Assembly (NCBI RefSeq): GCF_001528665.1
Contig: NZ_BBYJ01000006.1
Location: 124,001 to 188,000 of the forward strand
Reading direction: 5' to 3'
From: Microtetraspora malaysiensis
GTDB lineage: Bacteria; Actinomycetota; Actinomycetes; Streptosporangiales; Streptosporangiaceae
DNA length: 64,000 bases
Position numbers and translations under genes: made by a program. Below are positions 17,956-26,540 of this stretch, piece by piece; position 1 is the stretch's first letter, and each line of letters begins with the position of its first letter. The notes under the pieces were generated by a model that searched no databases, was not told where the DNA came from, and was given only the letters and a program-made list of their open reading frames with translations.

Positions 17956-18741
17956 ATGAAGCGCACCGCACTCGGCCTGGCCACCACCGCGATCGCCGGC
18001 CTCGCCGTCCTCCCCGCCGTCGTCGCCACGCCTGCATCCGCCGCCGTCTACGGTCCCGACACCTGCGTTCAGGGCTACGTCTGGCGCGAGGCACGCCCTT
18101 CCGACCACGTCTGCGTCACCCCCGCCGTCCGTACTCAGGCCGCCCAGGACAACAGCGTCAAAGCCTCCCGCTGGACCAACGGCGCGTACGGACCGCACAC
18201 CTGCATCCAGGGATACGTGTGGCGCGAGGCCTTCACCGGGGACGATGTCTGCGTCACTCCCGCGGCCCGTAGCCAGGCACAAGCCGACAACGCCGCCGCG
18301 GCCAGCCGTCTGGCCTCGTCGTCCAGCTTGCCTTCGCCGATAGCTGTCAACCGCAACGTCACCTTCAGCGGAGGGGTCCCGGTGGGAGGCTGGACATCGC
18401 TGACCCTGTATGACAACGGGACCTACCAGTGGTCCGGACACATGCACGACTCGGGTGCCACCAGCTACAACGTCTCCGGTGTCTGCGTCGTCCGCCTGTC
18501 GTCGGGCTCGGCCTTCGTATTCGAAACCTCCGGGCGACTCCACGGGACGTTCGAGTCCGGGTCCCGCGACCACAACTGGAGCAAGTCGGGCACCATCCCA
18601 TCCCTCCCCACGGCTTGGCGCGCGTCCTCCAGCTACACCGCGAGCTGCAAGAACAACGTCACGCTCAACCTCGCCGGAACGGTGGATGCGGCCCTGGAGG
18701 CCGTCGGCTACGCCTCCGCGGTCATCGCGATCGTCGCTTGA
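17956..18741 (+). CDS. Secreted protein with two YGPxTC-GYVWREA repeats
   Basis: 261 aa from ATG 17956 with AGGAG upstream. A signal peptide ends in PASA. Then come two ~35-residue repeats: YGPDTCVQGYVWREA ... VCVTPAVRTQAAQDN and YGPHTCIQGYVWREA ... VCVTPAARSQAQADN, each with two cysteines. This repeat is attached to many actinobacterial exported proteins and is probably a surface- or glycan-binding unit. The ~170-residue C-terminal domain is a predicted beta-rich region with CVVRLSSGSAFVFETSGRLH; I do not recognise it. Export is sure, role is not. Confidence 0.65.
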   Translation: MKRTALGLATTAIAGLAVLPAVVATPASAAVYGPDTCVQGYVWREARPSDHVCVTPAVRTQAAQDNSVKASRWTNGAYGPHTCIQGYVWREAFTGDDVCVTPAARSQAQADNAAAASRLASSSSLPSPIAVNRNVTFSGGVPVGGWTSLTLYDNGTYQWSGHMHDSGATSYNVSGVCVVRLSSGSAFVFETSGRLHGTFESGSRDHNWSKSGTIPSLPTAWRASSSYTASCKNNVTLNLAGTVDAALEAVGYASAVIAIVA

Positions 18742-19092
18742 GAGAACCCGCGACGCCAGCCGATGACGGAGGTGTCCGGTTCGTACGCACCACTCTCCCC
18801 CCGCCCCCGATAGCTGCCAGGAATCGCGACTGTCGGTCGGGTTCTTCTAGCGGTACTTCTCTGACCTACGGCCGATCTCCAAAACTGGCTTTGAGCTGGG
18901 ATTTCAGGTTCCAGCAGTTGCCAGCAGTTTCGGAGATCTTTCGTGTTCCGGCGGAACAGACACGGAACAGGGCTTCGCCTCTACATCGCCGGCGCTGGAA
19001 CTCTCGGCCCATGTCCAGGCCGACTACAGCGGTGAGACGCACTTGACCGATGACAACGCGCACAGGTCGGCCCATGGAAACTTGAGCGTGCA
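18742..19092. other. Non-coding stretch, nothing recognised
   Basis: About 350 bp between the repeat-containing secreted protein and the integrase fragment. It holds a short direct repeat, CCAGCAGTT-gCCAGCAGTTT, at about 18912-18930. No credible frame or family motif is visible, so the missing N-terminal part of the integrase is not preserved here. Confidence 0.35.
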
Positions 19093-19335
19093 ATGCGGAA
19101 AGCCCCCAGCAAGGTGCAGGACCTTCCCGCGGGCTTTCGATTCCACGGCTTGCGGCACTACCTCGCGTCGCTCCTGATCGCCTCGGGCGCGGACGTCAAG
19201 GTCGTCCAGGCCCGCCTACGGCATGCGAGCGCCAAGACGACCCTCGACACCTACAGCCATTTGTGGCCCGACTCCGACGAGTCGACGCGGGCTGCCATCG
19301 ATGCTGCGCTCGTTGCTGGAACGGAGCTGTGTTGA
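19093..19335 (+). pseudogene. Tyrosine integrase, C-terminal fragment
   Basis: 80 aa covering only the end of a phage/ICE-type tyrosine recombinase: FRFHGLRHYLASLLIASGAD (H-x-x-R box), VVQARLRHASAKTT, and TLDTYSHLWPD with the catalytic tyrosine. The arm-binding and core-binding domains and the first catalytic arginine are absent, so it is inactive. With the tRNA half 0.9 kb downstream it marks a decayed integrated element. Confidence 0.8.
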
Positions 19336-19408
19336 CGGTTGGCGGCGGCGACGTGTAGGACGGCTCTTGTCCTCACGTCCGTACGCCCGAGGTGCCGGGA
19401 GCCGAATC

Positions 19409-19804
19409 ATGGGTGATCGTTTCAACGTGATCGTGAGCGCAGGATCGCTGAAGGTGACGGATGAGCACGCGGTACATTTCCCTCATCGGTGGACGCCCGA
19501 GGGCGTGAGCGTCAGGGCGGACTTCACCGGAGGACATCTCCTTCACCTCGCGGCCGCGGGATGCGTCCTCAACGACCTTTACCGGGAGGCCGCCGCACTG
19601 GGAATCGAACTCCTGGGCGTGCGTGTTTCCGCAGCCGGCGGCTTCGATACCGAGAGCTGGCGGTCAACCGGGATCACCTACACCGTCGATGTCAGTTCCA
19701 CCGCTCCAGCCGAGAGCATCGCCCACCTGATCGACATCGTGGACTCCGTCGCCGAGATCCCCCGCGCTATCCGACGGGGTGCCACCGTGCAGAGGATCAG
19801 CTAA
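19409..19804 (+). CDS. OsmC-family protein
   Basis: 131 aa from ATG 19409 with GGGAG 8 nt upstream. The OsmC/Ohr core is visible: FTGGHLLHLAAAGCVLNDLY carries the redox cysteine in the A-x-x-C-x-x-N setting, followed by the beta-rich half and a C-terminal helix pair. Members reduce organic peroxides or act in sulfur redox; the second Ohr cysteine is not obvious, so this is an OsmC-like protein of unknown substrate. Confidence 0.75.
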   Translation: MGDRFNVIVSAGSLKVTDEHAVHFPHRWTPEGVSVRADFTGGHLLHLAAAGCVLNDLYREAAALGIELLGVRVSAAGGFDTESWRSTGITYTVDVSSTAPAESIAHLIDIVDSVAEIPRAIRRGATVQRIS

Positions 19805-20186
19805 CAGACCATCCAGGAACACAACCGACGAGGACTTCCGCACCGCTTCGGCGGCATGAGGACGCGATCGGCGGCAGATCCGTGACTGCGGCTCGGTGCC
19901 CGGGTTCGTTCGCGGCGAGTTCGTCGAAGTGGTGCACGGCTTTCGCGGCGACAGTGATGACCTGTTCGATCGTCTCGTGGGACCTGAAGCCGACAGATGC
20001 CGCGGCAGATCATGTGCGTTCCCGGTCGGCGGGCCCAACCTCGTCAGGAAGCGGCCGATCGCGTGCGCCCCGGCCGATCGGAACGATCACGACCCGCTCC
20101 GCGTAATGGGCTCGTGAAGATCGAACAACCTCAGAAACAATCAAGGTCCGGGTCTGGATCTCTGTCCTGACCTGGGCCTTCGGGCT
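19805..20186. other. Non-coding stretch, nothing recognised
   Basis: About 380 bp between the OsmC-like gene and the tRNA half. Short overlapping frames on both strands have no family signature or ribosome site. It probably consists of eroded element sequence. Confidence 0.35.
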
Positions 20187-20230
20187 TGGAGCGGCTGACG
20201 GGAATCGAACCCGCGCTGTCAGCTTGGGAA
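20187..20230 (-). other. 3' half of tRNA-Gly(CCC), candidate attachment site
   Basis: On the minus strand the 44 bp begin with a complete anticodon loop TTCCCAA (anticodon CCC), then the 3' anticodon stem GCTGA, a 4-nt variable loop, a full T-arm GCGGG-TTCGATT-CCCGT, acceptor strand CAGCCGC, T and CCA. The 5' half is absent: upstream bases do not pair with the anticodon or acceptor stem. Tyrosine integrases commonly recombine in exactly this anticodon-to-CCA segment, leaving such a copy at one end of the element. Gly identity follows from the CCC anticodon. Confidence 0.7.
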
Positions 20231-20392
20231 TAGGCTACTGATCTTGCCGTGCTGGCTCGGTCAAACCTCCAACTCCCAGCCGTAAGAAGATCCGGCCATG
20301 GTCCCGTGAACGGGTCGAAGCTGTGAACGGAACTGAGGCAGAACCATGCGGGAACCGCGCGATGAACATGCAGGTCACCGCGCGGCAACCGG

Positions 20393-21817
20393 TCAGCAGT
20401 CGTAGTAGAGCTCGAACTCGTGCGGGTGCGGACGGAGGCGGATCGGGTCGATCTCGCTCTCCCGCTTGTAGGCGATCCAGGTCTGGATCAGGTCGGACGT
20501 GAAGACGCCGCCTTCGAGCAGGTAGTCGTGGTCGGCCTCGAGGGCGTCGAGCACCTCCGGCAGCGAGCCCGGCACCTGCGGGACCTGGCGGGCCTCCTCC
20601 GGAGGAAGCTCGTAGAGGTCCTTGTCGATCGGCTCCGGCGGCTCGATCTTGTTGCGGATGCCGTCGATCCCCGCCATCAACTGCGCCGCGAAGGCGAAGT
20701 ACGGGTTGCAGGACGGGTCCGGCACGCGGAACTCCAGGCGCTTGGCCTTGGGGTTCGAGCCGGTGATCGGGATGCGCACGCACGCCGACCGGTTGCGCTG
20801 CGAGTACACCAGGTTGACCGGGGCCTCGTAGCCCGGGACCAGGCGGTGGTAGGAGTTCACCGTCGGGTTGGTGAACGCGAGCAGCGACGGGGCGTGCTTG
20901 AGGAGGCCGCCGATGTAGTAGCGGGCGATGTCGGACAGGCCCGCGTAGCCGACCTCGTCGTAGAAGAGCGGCTCGCCGTCCTTCCACAGCGACTGGTGGC
21001 AGTGCATGCCGGAGCCGTTGTCGCCAAAGAGCGGTTTGGGCATGAACGTGACGGTGTGCCCGTGCTGGAGCGCCGTGCTCTTGATGATGTACTTGTACAG
21101 CATCAGGTTGTCGGCGGTCTTGAGCAGCGTGCCGAACTTGAAGTCGATCTCGGCCTGGCCGGCGGTGCCCACCTCGTGGTGCTGCATCTCGGTCTCGATG
21201 CCGGCCTCGATGAGGTTGCGGACCATCTGCGAGCGCAGGTCGGTGAAGTGGTCCATCGGCGGGACGGGGAAGTAGCCGCCCTTGTAGCGGGGCTTGTAGC
21301 CCAGGTTCCCGCCCTCGGCGGCCTTGCCGGTGTTCCAGGCGCCCTCGACCGAGTCGATGAAGTAGTAACCGGCGTTCGCCTTGGTCTCGAAGCGGACGTC
21401 GTCGAAGATGTAGAACTCCGCCTCGGGGCCGAAGTAGGCCGTGTCGGCGATGCCCGTGCCCTTGAGGTACTCCTCGGCCTTGCGGGCGACGTTGCGCGGG
21501 TCGCGGCTGTAGGCCTCACCCGTCAGCGGGTCGTGCACGAAGAAGTTGATGTTCAGCGTCTTGTGGACGCGGAACGGGTCGAGCACCGCGGTGGACGGGT
21601 CGGGCAGCAGCAGCATGTCCGACTCGTGAATGGCCTGGAAACCGCGGATCGACGAGCCGTCGAACATGAGGCCGTCGGTGAATACATTGGGGCCGAAGTT
21701 CTCGACGGGGAAAGTGAAGTGGTGCGTCGTCCCCGGCAGGTCCGTGAACCTGACGTCGACGAACTGCACGCCCTCGTCCCGGATGAACTTCAGGACGTCA
21801 TCGGCAGAGTTGAACAC
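20393..21817 (-). CDS. glnA: Glutamine synthetase, type I
   Basis: 474 aa; makes glutamine from glutamate and ammonia. The start is the GTG at 21817 because GGGAGG lies 7 nt upstream; this gives the normal GSI length. Signatures include [15 protein letters not shown], the metal/ATP region [19 protein letters not shown] and [20 protein letters not shown]. The adenylylation tyrosine is present (Y402 in DLYELPPEE), so the enzyme is a target for GlnE, whose gene opens this window. A GlnR-type operator lies upstream. This is the housekeeping GSI-beta enzyme. Confidence 0.96.
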   Translation of the reverse strand: MFNSADDVLKFIRDEGVQFVDVRFTDLPGTTHHFTFPVENFGPNVFTDGLMFDGSSIRGFQAIHESDMLLLPDPSTAVLDPFRVHKTLNINFFVHDPLTGEAYSRDPRNVARKAEEYLKGTGIADTAYFGPEAEFYIFDDVRFETKANAGYYFIDSVEGAWNTGKAAEGGNLGYKPRYKGGYFPVPPMDHFTDLRSQMVRNLIEAGIETEMQHHEVGTAGQAEIDFKFGTLLKTADNLMLYKYIIKSTALQHGHTVTFMPKPLFGDNGSGMHCHQSLWKDGEPLFYDEVGYAGLSDIARYYIGGLLKHAPSLLAFTNPTVNSYHRLVPGYEAPVNLVYSQRNRSACVRIPITGSNPKAKRLEFRVPDPSCNPYFAFAAQLMAGIDGIRNKIEPPEPIDKDLYELPPEEARQVPQVPGSLPEVLDALEADHDYLLEGGVFTSDLIQTWIAYKRESEIDPIRLRPHPHEFELYYDC

Positions 21818-21868
21818 TCTTGAACCTCCCAGGGGCATGGGCCAGCATCCCGAAAATAAGTCCCGGCC

Positions 21869-21906
21869 GTTTCCACTCCATGTCTCGCTTGTTTCGCCCG
21901 TGTTAA
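21869..21906 (-). promoter_or_regulatory. GlnR-type double operator of glnA
   Basis: On the minus strand: TTAAC-n6-GAAAC-n6-GACAT-n6-GAAAC. This is the gTnAC-n6-GaAAC tandem layout of actinobacterial GlnR sites, one box near-consensus and the second degenerate only in its GACAT half. It lies 52-89 bp before the glnA start, where GlnR activates transcription under nitrogen limitation in relatives. Confidence 0.72.
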
Positions 21907-22255
21907 TGGGAACGTGCTCGGGCGGTAACCGCGAACCGGCGGCCGATCATGCGTTTGCGCAGGTCAGGGCAGTATTTGCGTCTCGGTCGTCAATGCGTGG
22001 CCGGATCCGCCCGTGGCGCCACCAGGTCGTGACAGAGCGCGCCGCCATGCGATGGGGCGTGCCGTTCCCGACCGCTCGTACGCGCCGGATCGTTTTCCAT
22101 CATGGGGGCGGCGGGGCCCGGGGCGGCATTTCCTGTGCAGAAATTGCCCGTTCACCGAATATCTTTGCGATCGGCCCGGCATATCACGGCGTGATGATGC
22201 GCCTGCGGAAATTCGGCTCATCGAGACTTCTGGGAGCGGAGGTGTCGCGGTGGTT
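21907..22255. other. Intergenic stretch upstream of glnA
   Basis: About 350 bp between the glnA promoter and the end of a convergent-side small membrane gene. It contains one short inverted repeat, ATTTC-ctgtgca-GAAAT near 22130-22146. No credible gene or RNA is visible. Confidence 0.35.
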
Positions 22256-22621
22256 TCAGGGGCGGGACGACGGCACGGTGTCCGGCGCGGGCGAGGCGTC
22301 CCGGGTGCCCGTGTCGGCCGGCGGATCGGTGACCGGGGGATCGGTCGCCTCCCTCGCCGGGCGCATGATCGCGGGTGAGGGCGGGCGCGGCGTCGGGGCC
22401 GGATCGGTGTCCCCGGCCAGCAGGTCCGGCCGGAGGCTGAGGATCGCGCCCGCGAGAGCGACCACGCCCAGAATGGCCAGCATCATCACCGGTGTACGGC
22501 GTCGCCCCGAGCGGGGGAGGCGCGCTGCCGCCGCCTCCATCCGCCTGATCTCGTCCTCGCCGAACTGCGCGACCAGCGCCTCGAAGCGCGCGTCGATGTC
22601 GTCAGGGTCCGCCGAGCGCAA
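22256..22621 (-). CDS. Small single-pass membrane protein
   Basis: 121 aa from TTG with GGAG 6 nt upstream. A charged N-terminal cytoplasmic part (DIDARFEALVAQFGEDEIRR) precedes one membrane helix (VMMLAILGVVALAGAILSL) and a proline/threonine-rich tail (PTPRPPSPA). Homologs sit in this position beside glnA and the RDD gene in related actinomycetes. No function known. Confidence 0.65.
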   Translation of the reverse strand: MRSADPDDIDARFEALVAQFGEDEIRRMEAAAARLPRSGRRRTPVMMLAILGVVALAGAILSLRPDLLAGDTDPAPTPRPPSPAIMRPAREATDPPVTDPPADTGTRDASPAPDTVPSSRP

Positions 22622-22725
22622 AGTTCACTCCAATAGCTGAAATTTCGGGTGATGGTGGGATTAATCATGGTCGTCTTGACCTCCAAGCGGAAGACCGGTG
22701 ACAGGCGCGGATACGCTGTGGAGTC

Positions 22726-23187
22726 ATGAGCAAGCAGCAGCCCCGGTGGACCCAGACCTGGATGGGGGGAGTCCGGTCGGCCGGCGTCGACCTCGGCTAT
22801 CCGGGCGAGCGCCTCGGCTTTCCGGCCGAAGGCAGCGGTTCCGTCACCGGGTGGGGGCGCCGCGTCGGCGCCGTCTTCGTCGACTGGCTGCTCTGCACCT
22901 GGGCCATCGCCGGGGGCATCTTCCGCGTGCAGAACCCGGACGTCGGCTGGGTCGGCCTCGCCGTGTTCGCGGTGGAGAACGTCCTCCTCGTCGGCACCCT
23001 CGGCATGACGCTCGGCATGCGGCTGTTCGGCCTGCGCGTCGCCACGCTCGACGGCGGCCGGCCCCCCTTCCTGGCCGTCCTGATCCGGACCTTCCTGCTC
23101 TGCCTCGCCGTACCCGCGCTGATCTGGGACCGGGACCGCCGCGGCCTGCATGATCGGGCTTCCAACACGGTCGTCGTCCGCCTCTGA
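22726..23187 (+). CDS. RDD-family membrane protein
   Basis: 153 aa. The RDD domain begins GWGRRVGAVFVDWLLCTW with the conserved Arg and Asp residues, followed by further hydrophobic segments and MTLGMRLFGLRVATLDGG. A ~40-residue soluble N-terminus precedes it. RDD proteins include Na+/H+ exchangers, but most are unassigned. The gene neighbours glnA in many actinobacteria. Confidence 0.85.
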   Translation: MSKQQPRWTQTWMGGVRSAGVDLGYPGERLGFPAEGSGSVTGWGRRVGAVFVDWLLCTWAIAGGIFRVQNPDVGWVGLAVFAVENVLLVGTLGMTLGMRLFGLRVATLDGGRPPFLAVLIRTFLLCLAVPALIWDRDRRGLHDRASNTVVVRL

Positions 23188-23216
23188 GCGGGTCTTCCGA
23201 CGCGAGATTAAAAAGA

Positions 23217-23246
23217 TGAACCGGGTTTGCTTCTGAACCCGGTTCA
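23217..23246. promoter_or_regulatory. Inverted repeat before TetR gene
   Basis: Perfect 11-bp arms TGAACCGGGTT and AACCCGGTTCA with an 8-nt spacer, ending 14 bp before the TetR start codon. Each arm is itself nearly symmetrical (AACC-G-GGTT), as in two-dimer TetR operators. It could also terminate the upstream RDD transcript, but there is no T-tract. Confidence 0.6.
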
Positions 23247-23260
23247 TTTATTGTGCCGGT

Positions 23261-24043
23261 ATGGCCGGTCTCAGAGAAGACAAGAAGCGGCGCACGCGGC
23301 AGGCGATCGGCGACGTGGCGATGCGGTTGTTCGCCGAGCGCGGGTTCGAGGCGGTCACGGTCAACGAGATCGCCGAGGCGGCGGGCGTCGCGAAGGTGAC
23401 GCTGTTCAAATACTTCCCGTCCAAGGAGTCCCTCGTCCTGCACGCGGTCGAGGAGGACCTCGCCGGAGTGGTGATCGCCCGCCCGCCCGGCCGATCTCCG
23501 CTGCGCGCCCTGCGCGAGTACCTGCTGGCCTTCGCCGCCGCGCCGATCGGCGAGGCGGACGAACTGATCGCCCGGATGAAGGTGATCGTGGACAGCCCCG
23601 CGCTCACCGCCGCCGTCAACCGCCTCCAGTACGGCAGCCGGCGCGCCCTGGCCCGCGCCCTGCTGCCCGGCGGGCGACCGCTCATGCCGTGCGAGACCGG
23701 CGAAGGATCGTCCGCGCCGCGCGAGGCCGGCGACGAGACCCCTCCGCGGAGCGACGCGGCCGGTGACGGGACCTCCCCCCGGAGCGATGCGGCCCCGGGG
23801 GCCGCGGGACATCACCCGCAGCCGGCAAGAGCCCCCGGCGCCGACCCCGCCGCACTGGCGGCCGAACTGGCGGCCGCGCAGATCAGCGCCGCCGTCCTGA
23901 CACTCCAGGAGACCTTCTTCCAGCGCGTCGCGGCCGGGATGCCGCCCGCCGAGGCCGGACGGCTGCTGCGCGGCGACGTCGATCTCGCCTTCGACCTGCT
24001 GGAGAACGGGCTGGCCTGGCTCGGAGAGAAGGGAACGACATGA
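23261..24043 (+). CDS. TetR-family regulator
   Basis: 260 aa. The HTH is readable in GFEAVTVNEIAEAAGVAKVT and LFKYFPSKESL. The C-terminal effector domain carries an inserted low-complexity stretch (about residues 145-195) with the repeated PRSDAA. It overlaps the next gene by ATGA, so regulator and enzyme are co-translated. A perfect inverted repeat just upstream suggests autoregulation. Confidence 0.87.
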   Translation: MAGLREDKKRRTRQAIGDVAMRLFAERGFEAVTVNEIAEAAGVAKVTLFKYFPSKESLVLHAVEEDLAGVVIARPPGRSPLRALREYLLAFAAAPIGEADELIARMKVIVDSPALTAAVNRLQYGSRRALARALLPGGRPLMPCETGEGSSAPREAGDETPPRSDAAGDGTSPRSDAAPGAAGHHPQPARAPGADPAALAAELAAAQISAAVLTLQETFFQRVAAGMPPAEAGRLLRGDVDLAFDLLENGLAWLGEKGTT

Positions 24044-24984
24044 GAGCCGTGGGCATCAACTACGACACCGGCTTCCTGCCCGGAGCCGCCTCCCGGCGGC
24101 ACTTCGACCCCGAGGTCGTCCGGCGCGAGATGCGGGTCATCGCGGACGAGCTGCACTGCACCGCCGTACGCGTGTCCGGAGGGGACCCGGAGCGGCTCAG
24201 CGTGGCCGCCGAGCACGCCGCCGACGCGGGCCTGGAGGTCTGGTTCGCGCCGTTCCCCTGCGAGCTGACCACCGACGAGATGCGGCCCTTCTTCGCCGAC
24301 TGCGCCGCCCGCGCCGAGCGGCTGCGTACGGCGGGCGCCGAGGTCGTCTACGTCATGGGGTGCGAGATCAGCGGTTTCGCGCCCGGTTTCCTGCCGGGGG
24401 AGACGCTCTACGACCGGCTGACCGCCCTCGGGTCCTTCACCGCGGAGGACTGGATGTCGATGGGGCCGACCCTCGCCCGGCTGAACGCCTTCCTGGCCGA
24501 GGCCGCGGAGGGCGTCCGCGCCCGGTTCGGCGGGCGGGTGACCTACGCGTCGGCGCCCTGGGAGTTCATCGACTGGACGCCGTTCGACATCGTCGGCGTC
24601 GACGCCTACCGCGCCGCCTACAACGCGGCGAACTTCCATGAGGAGATCCGCGGACATCTCCGGCACGGCAAGCCGGTCGCGGTCACCGAGTTCGGCACCT
24701 GCCCCTACAAGGGGGCCGGTGACCGAGGCGGCATGGCATGGGCGATCGAGCAGGTGGACGACCTGGAGCCGGACGAGTCCGAGCAGGTGCGGTACTTCAC
24801 CGAGCTGCTCGACGTCTTCGCGGCGGAAGGCGTGGACAGCGCGTTCTGGTTCACCTTCGCCGGCTACGAGCGGCGCGGGGACGCCGACCTCGGTTCGTAC
24901 GGTGTGGTCAGCATGATCGACGAGGTGCGGTGGCGGCCGCGGGAGGTCTTCCACGCCATGGCGGCTAGATATTCAGACAGGTGA
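24040..24984 (+). CDS. Glycoside hydrolase-like TIM-barrel protein
   Basis: 314 aa, cytosolic (no signal peptide). Starts MRAVGINYDTGFLPG. VYVMGCEISGF places a Glu at the end of strand 4 and KPVAVTEFGTCPYKG a second Glu at strand 7, the acid/base and nucleophile layout of clan GH-A barrels. FWFTFAGYE fits strand 8. I recall homologs being labelled only hypothetical or, without evidence, 'abortive infection'. The substrate is unknown; the TetR partner suggests it acts on an inducible small molecule. Its 3' end overlaps a convergent methyltransferase gene by 20 bp. Confidence 0.6.
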   Translation: MRAVGINYDTGFLPGAASRRHFDPEVVRREMRVIADELHCTAVRVSGGDPERLSVAAEHAADAGLEVWFAPFPCELTTDEMRPFFADCAARAERLRTAGAEVVYVMGCEISGFAPGFLPGETLYDRLTALGSFTAEDWMSMGPTLARLNAFLAEAAEGVRARFGGRVTYASAPWEFIDWTPFDIVGVDAYRAAYNAANFHEEIRGHLRHGKPVAVTEFGTCPYKGAGDRGGMAWAIEQVDDLEPDESEQVRYFTELLDVFAAEGVDSAFWFTFAGYERRGDADLGSYGVVSMIDEVRWRPREVFHAMAARYSDR

Positions 24985-25753
24985 AGATCGCGGTGCCGGG
25001 GAAGTGGCGGCCGCGCAGCGGGCTCCAGCCGCCCCACACGCCCTCGTGGCCGTCCGGCCACTCCGGCTCGACCAGCCCGGCCAGAACGAACCCGGCGCCG
25101 GCGATGAGGCCCACCCAGTCGCCCAGCGTCCGGTGGTGCTCGACATAGGACGGCACCCCGCCGTCGTCCAGCTCCACGTACGGCGAGCGGTCGAAGTAGG
25201 ACCGGTCCGCCGTCAGCCCGCGCGGGCCGGGATCGTCGGGGAACGCCCACCGGATCGGGTGGCTGACCGAGAACACGAACCGGCCGCCGGGACGCAGCAC
25301 CCGGCGCACCTCGGCGAGCACGGCGCCCGGGTCCGCGACGAACGGCAGCGCCCCGAACGCCGAGCAGACCAGGTCGAAGGAATCGGCCAGGAACGGCAGG
25401 ACCTCCGCGTCCGCCTGCGCGACCGGCAGTGAGAGGCCGGTCGCGTCGTCGATGCGGCGGGAGTGCTGGAGCTGCCGGTGCGACAGGTCCACGGCCGCGA
25501 CGGTCGCGCCCTGCCTGAGCAGCCACCGGCCGCACTGCCCGGCGCCGCAGCCCACCTCAAGGATGCGGCGGCCGGACACGTCACCGAGCAGCCGGGCGTC
25601 CGCCTCGTCCAGGCCCTCCGGGCACCAGATGAACCCGTCGTCGCGCAGGAAGCCGCCGTGCTCGGCCTGGTACTCGTCCGCCGCGCCGTCCCACCAGCCG
25701 CGGTTGGCCCGGGAGGTCTCCGCTCGGGTGACCGGGCGCTTCGCGACGCTCAC
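24965..25753 (-). CDS. SAM-dependent methyltransferase, class I
   Basis: 262 aa from GTG 25753. SAM motif I is ILEVGCGAGQCGRWLL, motif II AAVDLSHRQLQHSR, then DAEVLPFLADSFDLVCS and VLRPGGRFVFSVSHP. This type is conserved near lipA and DUF4191 in related actinomycetes. Target molecule unknown. Confidence 0.83.
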   Translation of the reverse strand: MSVAKRPVTRAETSRANRGWWDGAADEYQAEHGGFLRDDGFIWCPEGLDEADARLLGDVSGRRILEVGCGAGQCGRWLLRQGATVAAVDLSHRQLQHSRRIDDATGLSLPVAQADAEVLPFLADSFDLVCSAFGALPFVADPGAVLAEVRRVLRPGGRFVFSVSHPIRWAFPDDPGPRGLTADRSYFDRSPYVELDDGGVPSYVEHHRTLGDWVGLIAGAGFVLAGLVEPEWPDGHEGVWGGWSPLRGRHFPGTAIFTCLNI

Positions 25754-25770
25754 GTCCTGATCCCCGGGGT

Positions 25771-26445
25771 TCAGCGGGGCCCCTTGGGGCCGCGCGGCAT
25801 CCGGACGTTCTTCGGCATGGGTCCCTTGGGCATCGGCATCGCCGGGGTCAGCGCGCGCATCCGGTTGTTCACCTCGGAGACGACCGGCTTCTTCAGGTTG
25901 CGCGGGAGCTTCATCAGGTGGCGCTGCAGCTTCGCCAGCGGCACCTGGCCCTCGCCGTCGCCGCACTGGATGTCGTACACCGGGACGTCGATCGCGACCC
26001 GCTGCACCCGCTTCTTCTCCGCGACCAGCATCCGCTGCACGCGGTTGCTCGGCCCCTCGGAGACAAGAATCACACCGGGGTGGCCGACCACGCGGAACAC
26101 GAGGTCCTGCTCGCGGTTGACCGCCACCGGCTTCTCCTCGACGTACCAGTTGCCGCGCATGCCCTGGAGGATTGCGTACGTCGCGCCGGGCTGGCCGTGG
26201 AGCATGCTGAACTGCGCGCGCTGCGCCAGCCGGCTGAACACGATCAGGCCCACCAGGATGGCGGCCAGCACACCGAAGACGTACCAGGTCCAGCCGAAGA
26301 GGACACCGAGGACGACGAAGACGGCGAGGGTGCCCAGCGCCGATCCGTAGACGATCGGCATGCCCTTGGGGTTGGCCTGTTTAACGAACTGGGCGACCAT
26401 CCGGATCTGCTTGAGCCGTCCCGGAGTCGCAGGGTCTTTCGCCAT
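25771..26445 (-). CDS. DUF4191 membrane protein
   Basis: 224 aa. Two adjacent membrane helices (about 29-50 and 53-72) split a basic N-terminus from a cytoplasmic domain with VVGHPGVILVSEGPSNRVQRML. The tail is basic and rich in Pro, Lys and Met (MPMPKGPMPKNVRMPRGPKG). Conserved beside lipA across actinobacteria; role unknown. Confidence 0.88.
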   Translation of the reverse strand: MAKDPATPGRLKQIRMVAQFVKQANPKGMPIVYGSALGTLAVFVVLGVLFGWTWYVFGVLAAILVGLIVFSRLAQRAQFSMLHGQPGATYAILQGMRGNWYVEEKPVAVNREQDLVFRVVGHPGVILVSEGPSNRVQRMLVAEKKRVQRVAIDVPVYDIQCGDGEGQVPLAKLQRHLMKLPRNLKKPVVSEVNNRMRALTPAMPMPKGPMPKNVRMPRGPKGPR

Positions 26446-26487
26446 GCTCTGCAGGATACAAATCCCAGGGTGAATTAATGAAAACGA

Positions 26488-26528
26488 GACCCGCCCGTAC
26501 GGCTCGCGGCGGAGCCGTAGGGCGGGTC
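26488..26528 (-). terminator. Rho-independent terminator after lipA
   Basis: Stem GACCCGCCC-(g)-TACGGCTC pairs with GAGCCGTA-GGGCGGGTC, giving 17 bp. On the minus strand it is followed by TCGTTTTCATTAA. It lies 12 bp after the lipA stop. Confidence 0.8.
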
Positions 26529-26540
26529 GGGACGGTGTTT

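Noticed and set aside
20187-20280. Intact tRNA gene
   Set aside because: The 5' acceptor, D-arm and 5' anticodon stem are missing; a distant CGGCTG would leave about 20 bases too many for a class I tRNA.
21878-21888. CGAGACATG in the glnA promoter as an IclR island site
   Set aside because: Only a half-site matches; the bases are explained by the GlnR-type boxes.
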